Shown here piece by piece: positions 33,830-45,958 of a stretch of DNA of 64,000 bases. The stretch spans positions 122,948,501 through 123,012,500 of the forward strand of contig CM032233.1 of assembly GCA_019009955.1 (NCBI GenBank), written 5' to 3'. The position numbers and the translations under genes were made by a program. Under the pieces are notes generated by a model that did not search any database, had not been told where the DNA came from, and was given only the letters and a program-made list of their open reading frames with translations. Source of the stretch: Riptortus pedestris. Taxonomy: Eukaryota; Arthropoda; Insecta; Hemiptera; Alydidae. How positions within the stretch are numbered: the first letter of the stretch is position 1; the number at the start of each line of letters is the position of its first letter.

Positions 33830-34800
33830 CCCCCAGCACACACCCCACCCCAACCCCCTGCACACAGGTACAAGCACCCCCAACCCCCTGCACACAGGTT
33901 CAACCACCCCCAACCCCCTGCACACAGGTACAAGCACCCCCAACCCCCTGCACACAGGTTAAACCACCCCCAACCCCCTGCACACAGGTTCAACCACCCC
34001 CAACCCCCTGCACACAGGTTAAACCACCCCCAACCCCCTGCACACAGGTTAAACCACCCCCAACCCCCTGCACACAGGTACAAGCACCCCCAACCCCCTG
34101 CACACAGGTTCAACCACCCCCAACCCCCTGCACACAGGTACAACCACCCCCAACCCCCTGCACACAGGTTCAACCACCCCCAACCCCCTGCACACAGGTA
34201 CAACCACCCCCAACCCCCAGCACCCAGGGAAAACCACCCCCAACCCCCTGCACACAGGTACAACCACCCCCAACCCCCTGCACACAGGTACAACCACCCC
34301 CAACCCCTGCACACAGGTACAACCACCCCAACCCCCTGCACACAGGTACAACCACCCCCAAACCCCCTGCACACAGGTACAACCACCCCCAACCCCTGCA
34401 CACCGGTACAACCACCCCCAACCCCCTGCACACAGGTTAAACCACCCCCAACCCCCTGCACACAGGTTAAACCACCCCAACCCCCTGCACACAGGTTAAA
34501 CCACCCCAACCCGCTGCCCACAGGTTCAACCACCCCCAACCCCCTGCACACAGGTTCAACCACCCCAACCCCATACACAGAGGAACAACCACCCCAACCT
34601 CATACACAGAGGAACAACCACCCCAACCTCATACACAGAGGAACAACCACCCCAACCTCATACACAGAGGAACAACCACCATAACCCCCAGCACACAGGT
34701 ACAATCACGCCCCCCCCACCCCCAAACGCAGGTAAAACCACCTCCAACCCCCTAACACACACAGCACCCCCTCCCTACAAACAGGTACAACCACCCCAAC
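33830..34800. repeat. 30-bp minisatellite
   Basis: About 30 units built on CAACCCCCTGCACACAGGT followed by a 4-base variable spot (ACAA, TCAA, TAAA, ACAAG) and CCACCCC. Units are almost identical from 33850 to 34560, then degrade with a 28-bp CATACACAGAGGAACAACC variant repeated four times (34571-34670). The G-rich complement (GGGGGTTGGGGGTGG) can form G-quadruplexes. The multiple-of-3 period creates false long frames on the minus strand. Confidence 0.95.
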
Positions 34801-34999
34801 CCTTTTTTTGGGAGGGAAGTGTTAATAAGGTTTTGTTTGTTGTTATTATTATTATTAGTTTTTTTATTATTTATTAGAAGAGATGTATTGTGTTATTGTG
34901 TACGTCTCCATTCATTAATGAAAGTAGTAAAGGTCTTATAACTCTCCATGTTTGTAACCATGTCTGCTGGCTTGTGTTTTAGGTGTAAATTTTACTCAT

Positions 35000-36190
35000 C
35001 ATGGCTTGCTGAGTCGAATTTGGGGTATTCCAGGAGTCTGCTGGAGCAAGCTGGACTTTCTGTTCTTTTATACTTATACAAATAATTTTCGAAGTTGCCA
35101 TTGCCCGTAAAACATTGTGTCGACCAGTAGTCTGGTGACAGCCAATCCAAGGCCCGCCTCGCCTTCAGATCTTTAAAGAAATCGTTAGTTGTTTCGGGGC
35201 TCAGGCCACGTGAGTGAAAGTTGGCCTTAATCTCACGTGGTAAATCATGAGTGGCAAGTTCGTTTAACGCTTGGCAAATAGGAATTTATTTAGTGATGAA
35301 ATCATTAAAAAAAATCCTTAGCACCATCCTGGCTAGAAAAGGCTGATGACCTATAGATAACCCGTCTTGATTAGCTTGAAAAGTTCTTCGCGCCTGCCAT
35401 AATCTTTGCAGAAGCTAGTTTCAGGCAGAATGTTGAGAGATTCTGATAATGGGTCTAGAATGGAGTTGGAAATTGGAGCGTCGGATTTTGCAGGTCACTG
35501 CGATATTCGCCATGATAACAAGGGCCTGTGAGAGCACGCTTGCTACAATGTCAGTGGCCTCGAACGAGACTGTTCTGCATACCTGGAAGGCGTTACATTT
35601 TATTCAGAGCAGCCTTATGGCCTCTTTTTGGTAGGGGCCCTCAAGCAGTCTCCGCGTGTGTTGCGATGCTGGAAAACAGACCTTAAATAAAATGAGGTAT
35701 GGCTTGAACTTCATCCCCCAGATGACCTTGGGCATACATTGAAGCATATTTGATTTTTTATTCGCTTTTAGCAGAATTTTGTCAAAGTGCGGCTGAGTAT
35801 TTCGATTTTGGCCAAAACGCCAAGGTACGTACTCTCCTTAGGGAACTGTATCCATTTTCAATCCTATTATAAAGGGGGGGGGGTGTCACTCACCATAGTA
35901 GCCTTGCATTATTATTCCACTAGTTTTCCCCGGTTTTACCTTGAGTTTGGCCTCCTTTAGCCACTACAGCATCGCTTCGATGTCGGTATTAGCCAACGTC
36001 GCTACCCCGGCCTTGATATTGCCTTTGATAATCAGGTCAATGTTATCCTCCTCTTCTATGACCCTGCGTATCGCGTGCTCCTTTGATCTGCCAGATATGC
36101 CACCATATACTGATCTGTTCTAAAACTGTGGGGATGAGGCACTTTTTTATAAGGAGCTCAAGCATTTTACCCAAGGCAGATAGGTCTATA
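35000..36190 (-). pseudogene. Degenerate R1/LOA-like LINE reverse transcriptase
   Basis: Minus-strand pieces: LGKMLELLIKKCLIPTVLEQ, then ISIYGGISGRSKEHAIRRVI (RT motif 'YGFRxGRSTxDAI'), LKEAKLKVKPGKTSGI (post-palm 'LKLNxxKT'), and VCRTVSFEATDIVAS (the 'AYRTVSxEAxxVxAG' segment of R1-type elements). Frames shift often. A SINE-like repeat is inserted at 35270-35385. Confidence 0.6.
35270..35385 (+). mobile_element. SINE-like repeat fragment
   Basis: Body of the 20.1-kb SINE in the opposite orientation: GGAATTTATTTAGTGATGAA, CATCCTGGCTAGAAAAGG, AACCCGTCTTGATTAGC. The tRNA-like head is missing. Confidence 0.55.
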
Positions 36191-36480
36191 ATTGTGCCGA
36201 AAAAGGGGGGTTTGTAACTTCCAAATATCCCCGTTACTATGGGTCGGATCGAATAATATTATAGAACCAACCTAGTTAATTAAACTATTGACGATCTACA
36301 ATTGTTGTCCGAAACACTATCTCCTAACTCAAATATTAAGAGAGTTATTATTGATTCCTTGTTGTCAGCTTTATAAAACCCCCAATACTACTCATCGAAT
36401 TTTGATTTGTAATATATGAGAAAGGTGGCATTACTAATGTGTTATACTAGCTCATCGGGAAACCTGTTTAGTTTATATTA
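36190..36480 (-). mobile_element. HINE-like fragment
   Basis: Interior and eroded 5' end: TCCCCGTTACTATGGGTCGG, AACCCCCAATACTACTCATC, CATCGGGAAACCTGTTTAGTT. Confidence 0.6.
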
Positions 36481-37240
36481 TGTTTCTGGAGAGAAGTTAC
36501 AGAAAACTCGAAACATTTAGAACGATGCCATTATAATGTGGAATGGAAGTACAAAATGTTTTCTAAAAATTTAGACCTTTGCCTTCTATTCATATGTATC
36601 ATTAATGTATTAAACGTCCATTAGGGGTAAGTACAGCCATGATAAAAATATATCAATGGGGGAACGTTCGTCCCTATAAAAAGTTTTGACGCTAATCTCG
36701 ACAATTTGCATAAAATAGGGCTTTATGAAAATGGCAAGCAACCTGCCAAAGTTATCCCTATTACGAAGGGGGCGTAACTGCTTTTTAACTACTTTAGCTG
36801 AAAATTAAGGAGGTCGGGTCAAGAATATATTTTGATCGGGCCCTATAATGATGTAATTATAGCAACTGGCTATCTTATAGCTCGTTTATGACCTGAAAAA
36901 AAGAGCATGATAACAAAATTGTGAAAATAAGAAAGCTAATTTAGCAAATAAATAATATTGAGAAATAAAAATGTTCTGTGCATTGAATTATAGCCCCACG
37001 GTAGCCAGTAAGATCACATCGATATGTAAAGATATTGGGAAAATCCCAAGGAAATATCCACAAAGTAAAAAATAGCTTTAGCCATATAAACAATAATTTG
37101 AAATCAACAGATATCAAATATAATGTACACAAAATAAAATGAATGGATTGCAATAAACGTTATATAGGGGAACAATCACAATTACTTAAAAAATGAATCA
37201 GACAACACATGATAAAACAACTACCATAAAAAATCCCTAG
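36481..37240. other. Unassigned AT-rich sequence
   Basis: No gene or repeat recognised. Confidence 0.3.
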
Positions 37241-37244
37241 CCAA

Positions 37245-38720
37245 AAGTTGGAGAAAGGGAATAGAGATAATTGAGGAGTATAATAGAGTGGGTGGGAACA
37301 TTATCCTGATAGGGAGGTAGGTGGGAGAGGGGGGGGGGTGGAGAACATACAGGCAGCTGGAGAAAGGGAATAGAGATAGTTGAGGAGTATATTAGAGTGA
37401 GAGGGAACATTATCCTGATAGGGAGGTAGGTGGGAGGGGGGGTGGAGAACATACAGGCAGTTGGAGAAAAGGAATAGAGATAGTTGAGGAGTATATTAGA
37501 GTGAGAGGGAACATTATCCTGATAGGGAGGTAGGTGGGAGGGGGGAGGGTGGAGAACATACAGACAGCTGGAGAAAGGGAATAGAGATAGTTGAGGAGTA
37601 TATTAGAGTGAGAGGGAACATTATCCTGATAGGGAGGTAGGTGGGAGGGGGGGGGGGTGGAGAACATACAGGCAGCTGGAGAAAGGGAATAGAGATAGTT
37701 GAGGAGTATATTAGAGTGAGAGGGAACATTATCCTGATAGGGAGGTAGGTGGGAGGGGGGTGGTGGAGAACATACAGGCAGTTGGAGAAAGGGAATAGAG
37801 ATAGTTGAGGAGTATATTAGAGTGAGAGGGAACATTATCCTGATAGGGAGGTAGGTGGGAGGGGGGGGGGTGGAGAACATACAGGCAGTCGGAGAAAGGG
37901 AATAGAGATAGTTGAGGAGTATATTAGAGTGAGAGGGAACATTATCCTGATAGGGAGATAGGTGGGAGGGGGAGGGGAGGGTGGAGAACATAAATGCAGT
38001 TGGAGAAAGGGAATAGAGATAGTTGAGGAGTATATTAGAGTGAGAGGGAACATTATCCTGATAGGGAGGTAGGTGGGAGGGGGGGGTGGAGAACATACAG
38101 GCAGTCGGAGAAAGGGAATAGAGATAGTTGAGGAGTATATTAGAGTGAGAGGGAACATTATCCTGATAGGGAGGTAGGTGGGGGGGGGGAGGGTCGAGAA
38201 CATACAGGCAGTTGGAGAAAGGGAATAGAGATAGTTGAGGAGTATATTAGAGTGAGAGGGAACATTATCCTGATAGGGAGGTAGGTGGGAGGGGGGGGGT
38301 GGAGAACATACAGGCAGTCGGAGAAAGGGAATAGAGATAGTTGAGGAGTATATTAGAGTGAGAGGGAACATTATCCTGATAGGGAGGTAGGTGGGAGGGG
38401 GGGTTGAGAACATAAATGCAGTAGGAGACAAGGAATAGAGATAGTTGAGGAGTATATTAGAGTGAGAGGGAACATTATCCTGATAGGGAGGTAGGTGGGA
38501 GGGGGGGTGGAGAACATACAGGCAGTCGGAGAAAGGGAATAGAGATAGTTGAGGAGTATATTAGAGTGAGAGGGAACATTATCCTGATAGGGAGGTAGGT
38601 GGGAGGGGGGGGTGGAGAACATATAGGCAGTTGGAGAAAAGGAATAGAGATAGTTGAGGAGTATATTAGAGTGAGAGGGAACATTATCCTGATAGGGAGA
38701 TAGGTGGGAGGGGGGGGGGT
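37245..38720. repeat. About 106-bp minisatellite, 14 units
   Basis: Units begin GTTGGAGAAAGGGAATAGAG at about 37250, 37357, 37460, 37567, 37676, 37781, 37890, 38000, 38104, 38211, 38319, 38420, 38526 and 38631. Each ends in AGGTAGGTGGGAG plus a G-run of 6 to 11. Length variation is almost all in the G-run. The last unit stops at 38720 where GACCTGGGGGC begins. The minus-strand frames here (SHLPPYQDNVP...) are products of the repeat. Confidence 0.96.
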
Positions 38721-39101
38721 GACCTGGGGGCAGGGCAGCGAATATAATCTGAAATTGACCGTTTGACAAGTGAGCCGTCAAAGCCTCCCCCCCCTCATCC
38801 TTCTCTCTCTATCCACCCCCCTCCACCCTGTCTCTCTCTATCACCCCACTCTCTCACTCTATATCACTTAACTACGGGCTGTTTCACTTAAGCCGGGTCA
38901 AAGTTCCCCCCTCCCATCCTACTTTACGCTGTCTCTCTCCCTCTCTCTGCTCCTCCCCCCCCCTCGCCTAATATTTTAATATTAAAATATAAAAAATAAA
39001 TAAATAATTATTTTTTAAAATTTCCTTCACGCGGGGTCTCTCTAACGAAATACATCTTCCACGTGCCGGGATGGCTTGATCTCTTTGGTCATTCTCTATA
39101 T
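38721..39101. other. Pyrimidine-rich tract and HINE-related 5' remnant
   Basis: 38780-38960 is C/T-rich with CTCTCT runs. 39020-39068 (TTCACGCGGGGTCTCTCTAAC...CTTCCACGTG) looks like a diverged HINE 5' block. Confidence 0.4.
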
Positions 39102-39784
39102 CAGGGGTCTCCAAACTACGGCTCGAGGGCCACGTCTGGCCCGCGGACAGATTTTGTCCGGCCCGCGGAGACCTAGCATACTTCAAAACTCCTTTTAGAG
39201 AACATATTTTTTATAGCAAATTAAATTTAGTTTACTGAAGTATACTAATTTTATGTTGAATAATTAATAATATGACATCTACATACAATGATATGGTCAT
39301 GGACTAACTACTCATAACATTGTTGTAGGCTTATTGTTTTTGTGATGTTTGATAAAGAAACACAGAATTGTAATGAGTAAAGACATTTAATATGCAGAAA
39401 TTTTAATTCATTATATAATAACTAACAAATTATTGAAATGAATCCAACTAACATTTTATACATTTTAAATAAAAACATAACTTATAACAAGCATAATGAC
39501 ATATGAAATACTAATGAGATTTATGTAATTGAGATTTTCCACTGACAATAGTTTGTAGTTGTGGACTAATTTTACTTGTGCCAATTATTAAAAGAGATTT
39601 AAGATGCTCATCAGAAAATTAGATCTGTAAACATGCAGCCTCTTTTAAACGTTGCGTACTTTTTTTTTCATCAGTGGACTATTTCACTTTTTACCACCGG
39701 CAACAATGATAATATGGTTTTGGCCCTCGGAACATACTGGAGTAATCAGTATGGCCCTAAGGCTGGAAAGTTTGGAGACCCCTG
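39102..39784 (-). mobile_element. hAT element with perfect 8-bp target duplication
   Basis: Termini CAGGGGTCTCCAAACT and AGTTTGGAGACCCCTG-type inverted repeats (right end AAGTTTGGAGACCCCTG), with flanking CTCTATAT at 39094-39101 and 39785-39792. Minus-strand 39511-39618 reads FSDEHLKSLLIIGTSKISPQ then L-x-TIVSGK and a stop, the last 35 codons of a Charlie-like hAT transposase. The rest of the gene is deleted, so this is a non-autonomous derivative. Confidence 0.93.
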
Positions 39785-39792
39785 CTCTATAT

Positions 39793-40711
39793 CATCCCTT
39801 ATAAAGCTTGATTTTTAATTATGACAATTGATATTTTCAGTAGCTCCATGTGAAAATCAACTCAAATTGGTAGGTTGGAGCACGTACATTGTAAGCTGAA
39901 AAGAGGAACAACTCCCGTTATATTGGTTTTAAAGCAGAATGTTGCTCAAGAATGTAACATGACATATGTGACCCCAGTCACTGTCTCAGAAATATATGGT
40001 ATTTTATTGACATATCACATCGTGGGTTGGTTCCGCCAGTATACATAATGTCATTATTATAGCTGTAAGTAGGTGCCACCATAACTGGCTAATGGTCGAG
40101 AACACGTGGCACTGACCTTTCTGTGCGATGCCATCCTTATCATTGCCTGCCGTTAGTCGTACTGTGAAATCCCTTGAAATTTCCTCTAGTTATGTATTCG
40201 TTCATTCTGCTATTAGATTTTGATTTCATATTGGGGTAGTTGGTTTCGTGAAATAGTTATTTAGATATTTGTATGTATTAGTTGTCCCAGTCGATACCGT
40301 ATTGGCTCCAGTGAGTTCGTTTTCATGTCAGTTCGGGATTTCTATTTTGCATGTTCCTATAGAGTATTATTATTTTTTATTTATCATACACTTTATATAT
40401 ATATAGAAGCAATATAAATGTAATGTACCTATATCATTACACAGAACAGTGTAATGAGTCCATTAAGGGTCTGTAGGAGGGGACATTGATTTGACGGCAA
40501 ATCATAATTACGACAACAACCTTTTCAATAGGGTTGTAATTCATGCTTACTGTATGAACATTTACACTATACGCAATCTTTGTCATATGACATCTACCAA
40601 AGAAACAAACTTTCCAAATTCCATGTCAGGTTGTGGTCATAGGATCCCCTAATGGAAGACAAGAGCCCTGGTATTTGAATATTTACCAAAAAGTAATTTA
40701 ATTTCCTGATC
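39793..40711. other. Unassigned sequence with a small PLE-palindrome relative
   Basis: 40065-40145 (CCACCATAACTGGCTAATGG...TGTGCGATGCCATCC) resembles one arm of the palindrome at 57.5 kb. The remainder is unassigned. Confidence 0.4.
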
Positions 40712-40712
40712 T

Positions 40713-40839
40713 TTTAACAGATTTCCCTTAAGGGAAATCAGCTATTGAGGTCGTACTCATGACGCGAGTTTCGAAAAATTTCTTCAAATGTCCATCGATC
40801 CTACCCAGGAGATGACGAAAATGAGGTCCGTTCAAAATG

Positions 40840-40893
<54 letters not shown>

Positions 40894-41395
40894 CTGTTAA
40901 CGCTCTAGCGGTCGCAATTTTTGTTTGATCGTTACCAAACTCGGAATTTAATCGTTTTATGTAGAAAGGAAGATCAAGTTCGTTAATGGCTGAAATCGGA
41001 CCAGTGGGAGGGGGGTTTAGAGGGGGGATTTTCGGAAAATTCGAAATATCTCCCTTATTAGCGGAATCCGGATCCGGAGCGTCGGATCGAAAAATTGTAT
41101 AGAATCAATCTTATTACAATTAAATTTACTATAAATATTGATCTATACATTTATTCTGTATCTTGAATATTAACCGAGATATTTGCATTTGTATTCTGCA
41201 TTGGTCGGCAGGAGTGAGCTGTTTGGCACTTTCTGAAGAGAGCTCTGGCGGCCGTTTTCGTAACTATTCGTCCCTCGTGTATAAGTTTAGTGATCCCTTA
41301 CTACTTACTACACTTGTTATTGGGCAGATTTCTCTATTGTAAAACTTCACGTGGGAAATCTGCTTAGTTTACGCAGCCCCTGCGTGACGGACTTT
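40713..41395 (-). mobile_element. HINE-like element, both ends intact
   Basis: (TA)n at 40840-40889. An extra GCGGAATCCGGATCCGGAGC-type insertion lies at 41080-41099. Carries the GAGCTCTGGCGGCCG block. Confidence 0.9.
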
Positions 41396-41481
41396 TTGAA
41401 TATCTTAGTTATTTTTCAATTTTTTGTTCAGATACGGCTTTGGTAAATAGCCTATGAATGTAACCATTATTAGTTGTTAAG

Positions 41482-42398
41482 TTTTAGCAGATTTCCCTTA
41501 AGGGAAATCAGCTATTGAGGTTGTACTCATGAGGCGATTTTCGAAACATTTCTTCAAATGTCCATCGATCCTACGCAGGAGATGACGAAAATGAGATCCG
41601 TTCAAAATTTTATATATATATTCGTCTGTTGACGCTCTAGCGGTCGTATTTTTGATTGATCGTTACCAAACTCGATATATTAACGATTTATGTACAAAGA
41701 CAGGTCAAACTCGTTAATATAGAAAACTCGACGTATAGTAAAGAAGATATTTGAATTTTTCAAATAAATCCTCCCCTACTATAAGACGGATCAAAACTTT
41801 GTATAGCACCAATCTTATTGCAAATTAAATGTACTCTAAATATTGCAATATACATTTATTTTCTCTCTTGAATATTAACCGAGATATTAGCATTTTTCAG
41901 TTAACCCCCACTCCTACTCATGTTATATTAATAATAAGCTGTTATATCATGAAACACTTCATTACAAAGTTAAATAAGGAATATTGTTTTCATTGAACTT
42001 TTACTTTATGAGATGTATGCATATACGTACTGTTGACCTCCCCCATTCTTTTATTTTTACATTACTAAAACTGACTAAATAATCGAGTTTAAGGTATTCT
42101 GGATCAAACAAAAATTGCGACCGCTTAGCAGCGGTAACAGTTTTCAACAAAATATATATGTTATATTCAGATATATTTCATGTATATAGTTTTGATTTCC
42201 GTGTAGAATTTAGGTTGGCAGGCCTGTTTGTTCGCAATTCAGACGCTTTCTGTTGTAGACTTATTAATTGAAAGATTTCTCATTACCGCCGTTTTTATTC
42301 ACTTATTCGCGGTGGTGTTACCAGTATGTATATTTATCTATTGTAAACCTTCGCGTGGGAAATCTGCTTAGTTTACGCAGCCCCTGCGTGACGGATAT
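41482..42398 (-). mobile_element. HINE-like element, composite
   Basis: Both termini present, short TA tract (41610-41620). The interior holds a second, partial set of blocks (ATCAAACAAAAATTGCGACC in + orientation at 42102-42121), so another copy's fragment is embedded. Confidence 0.82.
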
Positions 42399-42544
42399 TT
42401 TATTATAATGGAGCTCAGAATCCTTTGAAATTACTATATCTAAAACAAGAAACTTACTAAATACATTGTTTTCTTGTTGGGTATACCCAAGTCTGAATAA
42501 CCCAATTTTAAATCATATTATTTCTCGATGTGAAGCCATAAAGT

Positions 42545-42800
42545 TGAAATTATTAAAACCTCCATAGTTTCGTCTATTATTAGTCCGACTGTCTATCTGG
42601 TGAACTAGTGTTTTTCATTGATGATATCCCCGCCGAAATTCTTCTGCTTATATATTTCGATATTTTCGAATATGTCCAGTCTGCGTCCTTTTGTGTCCCT
42701 GTGTAACACTTTCATGCTCTCTGCCATATTAAAGGGGTCGTGGAATGACTCAAATGGTTGGCAAAATTAGTGTCTCGTTTGTTCAGTCAAAAGGAAGGTA
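42545..42800 (-). pseudogene. PLE GIY-YIG C-terminal fragment (second family)
   Basis: Minus-strand reading LNKRDTNFANHL followed in another frame by SMKVLHRDTKGRRLDIFENI and EIYKQKNFGGDIINEK. This matches the end of GIY-YIG nucleases of a different PLE lineage (FAxHLxxxxH...KGRxLDxxExxEIYK). At least one frameshift. Confidence 0.65.
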
Positions 42801-43193
42801 TTATCGTGTCTTGAGTCACCTTCCTGCTTGAAAATTCATACAGCATCAAGTATAGCGCTCTCGCAGCACCAATAGTCAGTGAAAGCTGTAAACATACAGA
42901 AATTCCCACAGCCAAATCATTTACAAAGAATTTAGGAAAGGGTTCACCAACGATCGACTCTTGACAAAATATAAATAAATGCAAATTTATTCATAATTAA
43001 AAGTTTCATCAATAATAAATATTTAATTCAAAATTACAGAAAAACACCTTTAATGCAATATACTGGGGACACATGTCTAATTAAACTACGATATAAAGAA
43101 ATAAAACTTAGCTGATTTCTAGTGGTCTCTCTAAATGCAGGCTCTGCTGTGAGAGTATACCAAGAATGTCTGATGGCTGACTGTCTTAATCCC
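42801..43193. other. Unassigned sequence
   Basis: Possibly more PLE debris; no recognisable motif. Confidence 0.3.
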
Positions 43194-43912
43194 TTTTAGC
43201 AGATTTAATTTCTTACGATTAAATTTCTTCAAATGTCCATCGATCCTACCCAGGAGATGACGAAAATGAGGTCCGTTCAGCGGTCGCAATTTTTGTTTGA
43301 TCGTTACGAAACTCGATATTTAACCGTTTTATTTAAAAAGACAGATCAAGTTCGTTAATGGCTTAAATCGGACTAGAGGGAGGGGGGTTTGGAGAGGGGC
43401 GGATTTTCGAAAATTCAAAATATCTCCGTTATTATGCATCGGATCGAAAAATTGTATAGAACCATCTTATTGCAAATTAAATTTACTATAAATATTGCTA
43501 TACATATATTTATTCTCTATCTTGAATATTAACTGAGATATTTGCATTTTTATGAAGTCTGTGGTCGGGTATAGTTCGGATTAGGTCGGCCGTTTCCGTA
43601 ATTACTCGGCTCAGGTGGAAGCTTCTTCTAACCTTACCTGTCGTTTCTAACCTTACCTTACCATCTTTACTTTGTGAGATTTATGCAAATACGTTCTGTT
43701 GATCCGCCCCCCCCCCTTCTTTAGTTCTTTGACTACTAAAATTTGAGTTATTAAAATATAAATTATTCTTACAATTCAGAAGCCGTTTCAGTTGGGAATT
43801 TATTTTAATTAACTGAAAGATTTCTCATTACCGTTTGTATTTAATCACGGTGGTATTGTGTTACCAGTATGCAGATTTCTCTATTGTAAAACTACACGTG
43901 GGAAATCTGCCT
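43194..43912 (-). mobile_element. HINE-like element lacking the microsatellite
   Basis: GTCCGTTCA joins directly to GCGGTCGCAATTTTTG at 43279, so the (TA)n tract and its flanks are cleanly deleted. The terminal palindrome is lost (CAGATTTAATTTCTTACG), and the 5' end stops at GGGAAATCTGCCTGG. Confidence 0.85.
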
Positions 43913-44165
43913 GGCTAAAGAAGAAAGACCAAAAATCATGCGTAGAAGAAAGGCATGCAAAGAAAACTGAGCAAAAGAGAAACGTGCAAGCATGCAAAAT
44001 AAAAACAAGTACCTCATGTACACACGCATATACACGGGATATACACATACATACCGGGCTCTGATGTAGGATAGGATAAGGATTGTTGAGTGAGGATTGC
44101 CTTTTTCTGTAATTTATTTATTATCATTTTAAGGCGGTGTTCTCTTAATCCTTTTGTGAGTTAAA

Positions 44166-44759
44166 TAGTCCGGTTCGCAGGGCCTACGTAAAATAAGCAG
44201 ATTTCCTACATCTTGGAATGGCACACTACTGATCTCATCTCAGAGTATATTCTCTATTTATAAAAAAAAAAAAAAAAATCTGATGAGTAGAAGTGGGTGT
44301 TCAATAAAATCTTCATTGATAACACTATAGTGTGATAGTGTTATCGATTAAGATTTTATTGAACACCCACATCTACTCAGCAGATTTTTTTTTTTTTTAT
44401 AAATAGAGATTATTAATTACATGTATCTCATATAATGAAGGTTCGTGTATAAACAATATTTGGTATTTAAGCGTCAAATAAAGTGTTTCATGATATAACA
44501 GCGTATAGTAATACGAAATGAGTAGGAGTGGGGGCTTAATGAAGACAGAAAACTAAAAAATACCAATATCGGTCAATAATCAAAATAATGAAATTATGCA
44601 TGTTACAACATTTATAGAACATTTAATTTGCAATAAAAATTTGTCCCCTTAGTCCAATTTCAACCGAAGGAGCTTGATCTTTATTTACATAAAACGTTTA
44701 AACATCCAGTTAGATAACGATGAAAGAATCATTAAGCCCGCTAGAGCGTTAACAGACAA

Positions 44760-44807
<48 letters not shown>

Positions 44808-44955
44808 ATATTCACACAAACACTTACAATTTTGAACGGACTTATTTTCGTCATCTCCTAGGTAGGATCGATGGACATTTGAGGAAACTTTTTCGAAAAT
44901 CGTGCCATGAGTATTACCACAATAGCTGATTTCTCTTAAGGAAACTCTGCTAAAA
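44166..44955 (+). mobile_element. HINE-like element containing an inverted duplication
   Basis: Ends CTTAAGGAAACTCTGCTAAAA. TA tract 44763-44800. Its segment 44247-44411 is a hairpin (separate entry). Confidence 0.82.
44247..44411. repeat. 165-bp hairpin inside a HINE copy
   Basis: Arms of about 80 bp, each with a pure A16-17/T15 run and GTGGGTGTTCAATAAAATCTT, meeting at GATAACACTATAGTGTGATAGTGTTATC. Arms differ at only a few positions. Confidence 0.9.
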
Positions 44956-45030
44956 TGTTCAAAACGGCTTCTAAATGAAATTTAATTATCGTCCACCCCG
45001 AGTTTTGCTCAGTGTATCGAATTCAAGAGT

Positions 45031-45132
45031 AAAAATCGGACACTCAGGGGATGTGTAAACAAAACAGATTTCCCTCATGCTGGTATAACATACTTTTGGT
45101 CACACCTCACCACATATTCTCTATTTCTAAGG
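45031..45132 (+). mobile_element. HINE-like element, left part, interrupted by another HINE
   Basis: ATCGGACACTCAGGGGATG to CTATTTCTAAGG. It resumes at 45959 with ATGAGTAGAAAGGGG. Confidence 0.78.
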
Positions 45133-45756
45133 AAAAAGTCCGTCACGCAGGGGCTGCGTAAAATAAGCAGATTTCCCACGTGAAGTTTTACAATAGAGAA
45201 ATCTGCATACTGGTAACACAATACCACCGTGATTAAATACAAACGGTAATGAGAAATCTTTCAGTTAATTAAATAAATTCCCAACTGTAACGGCTTCTGA
45301 ATTGTAAGAATAATTTATATTTTAATAACTCAAATTAGTCCAAGAACTAATGAAGGGGGGGGGGCGGATGAACAGAACGTATTTGCATAAATTTCACAAA
45401 GTAATGAAGGTAAGGTAAGGTTAGAAACGACAGGTAAGGTTAGAAGAAGCTTCCACCTCAGCCGAGTACTGGCGGAAATGGCCGACCTAATCCAAACTAT
45501 ACCCGACCACAGACTTCATAAAAATGCAAATATCTCGGTTAATATTCAAGATAGAGAATAAATGTATATAACAATATTTATAGTAAATTTAATTTCCAAT
45601 AAGATTGATTCTGTACAATGTTTCGATATTTTGAATTTTCCCACTGGTCCGATTTCAGCCGTTAACGAACTTGATCTTTCTTTTTACATAAAACGACTAA
45701 ATATCAAGTTTGGTACCGATCAAACAAAAATTGCGACTGCTAGAGCGGTAACAGAC

Positions 45757-45828
<72 letters not shown>

Positions 45829-45958
45829 CCAGTTTTGAAAGGACTTCATTTTCGTCATCTACTAGGTAGGATCGATGGACATATGAAGAAAAATTTCGAA
45901 AATTCTGTCATGAGTACAACCTCAATAGCTGATTTCCCCTAAGGGGAATCTGCTAAAA
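45133..45958 (+). mobile_element. HINE-like element, inserted in a HINE
   Basis: Long subfamily, both ends intact. TA tract 45759-45825 (about 33 repeats). The C-rich tract is deleted. Terminal palindrome CCCCTAAGGGG variant. Confidence 0.9.

Noticed and set aside
33739..34578. 279-codon minus-strand frame of CAGGWGWLYL-like repeats
   Set aside because: Produced by the 30-bp minisatellite, whose period is a multiple of three; three frames are open at once.
33830..38720. CRISPR-like regular repeats
   Set aside because: Head-to-tail arrays without unique spacers in a eukaryotic intron.
37237..38781. Several 70-228-codon minus-strand frames with repeated SHLPPYQDNVPSH
   Set aside because: Product of the 106-bp minisatellite; frames change with each G-run length.
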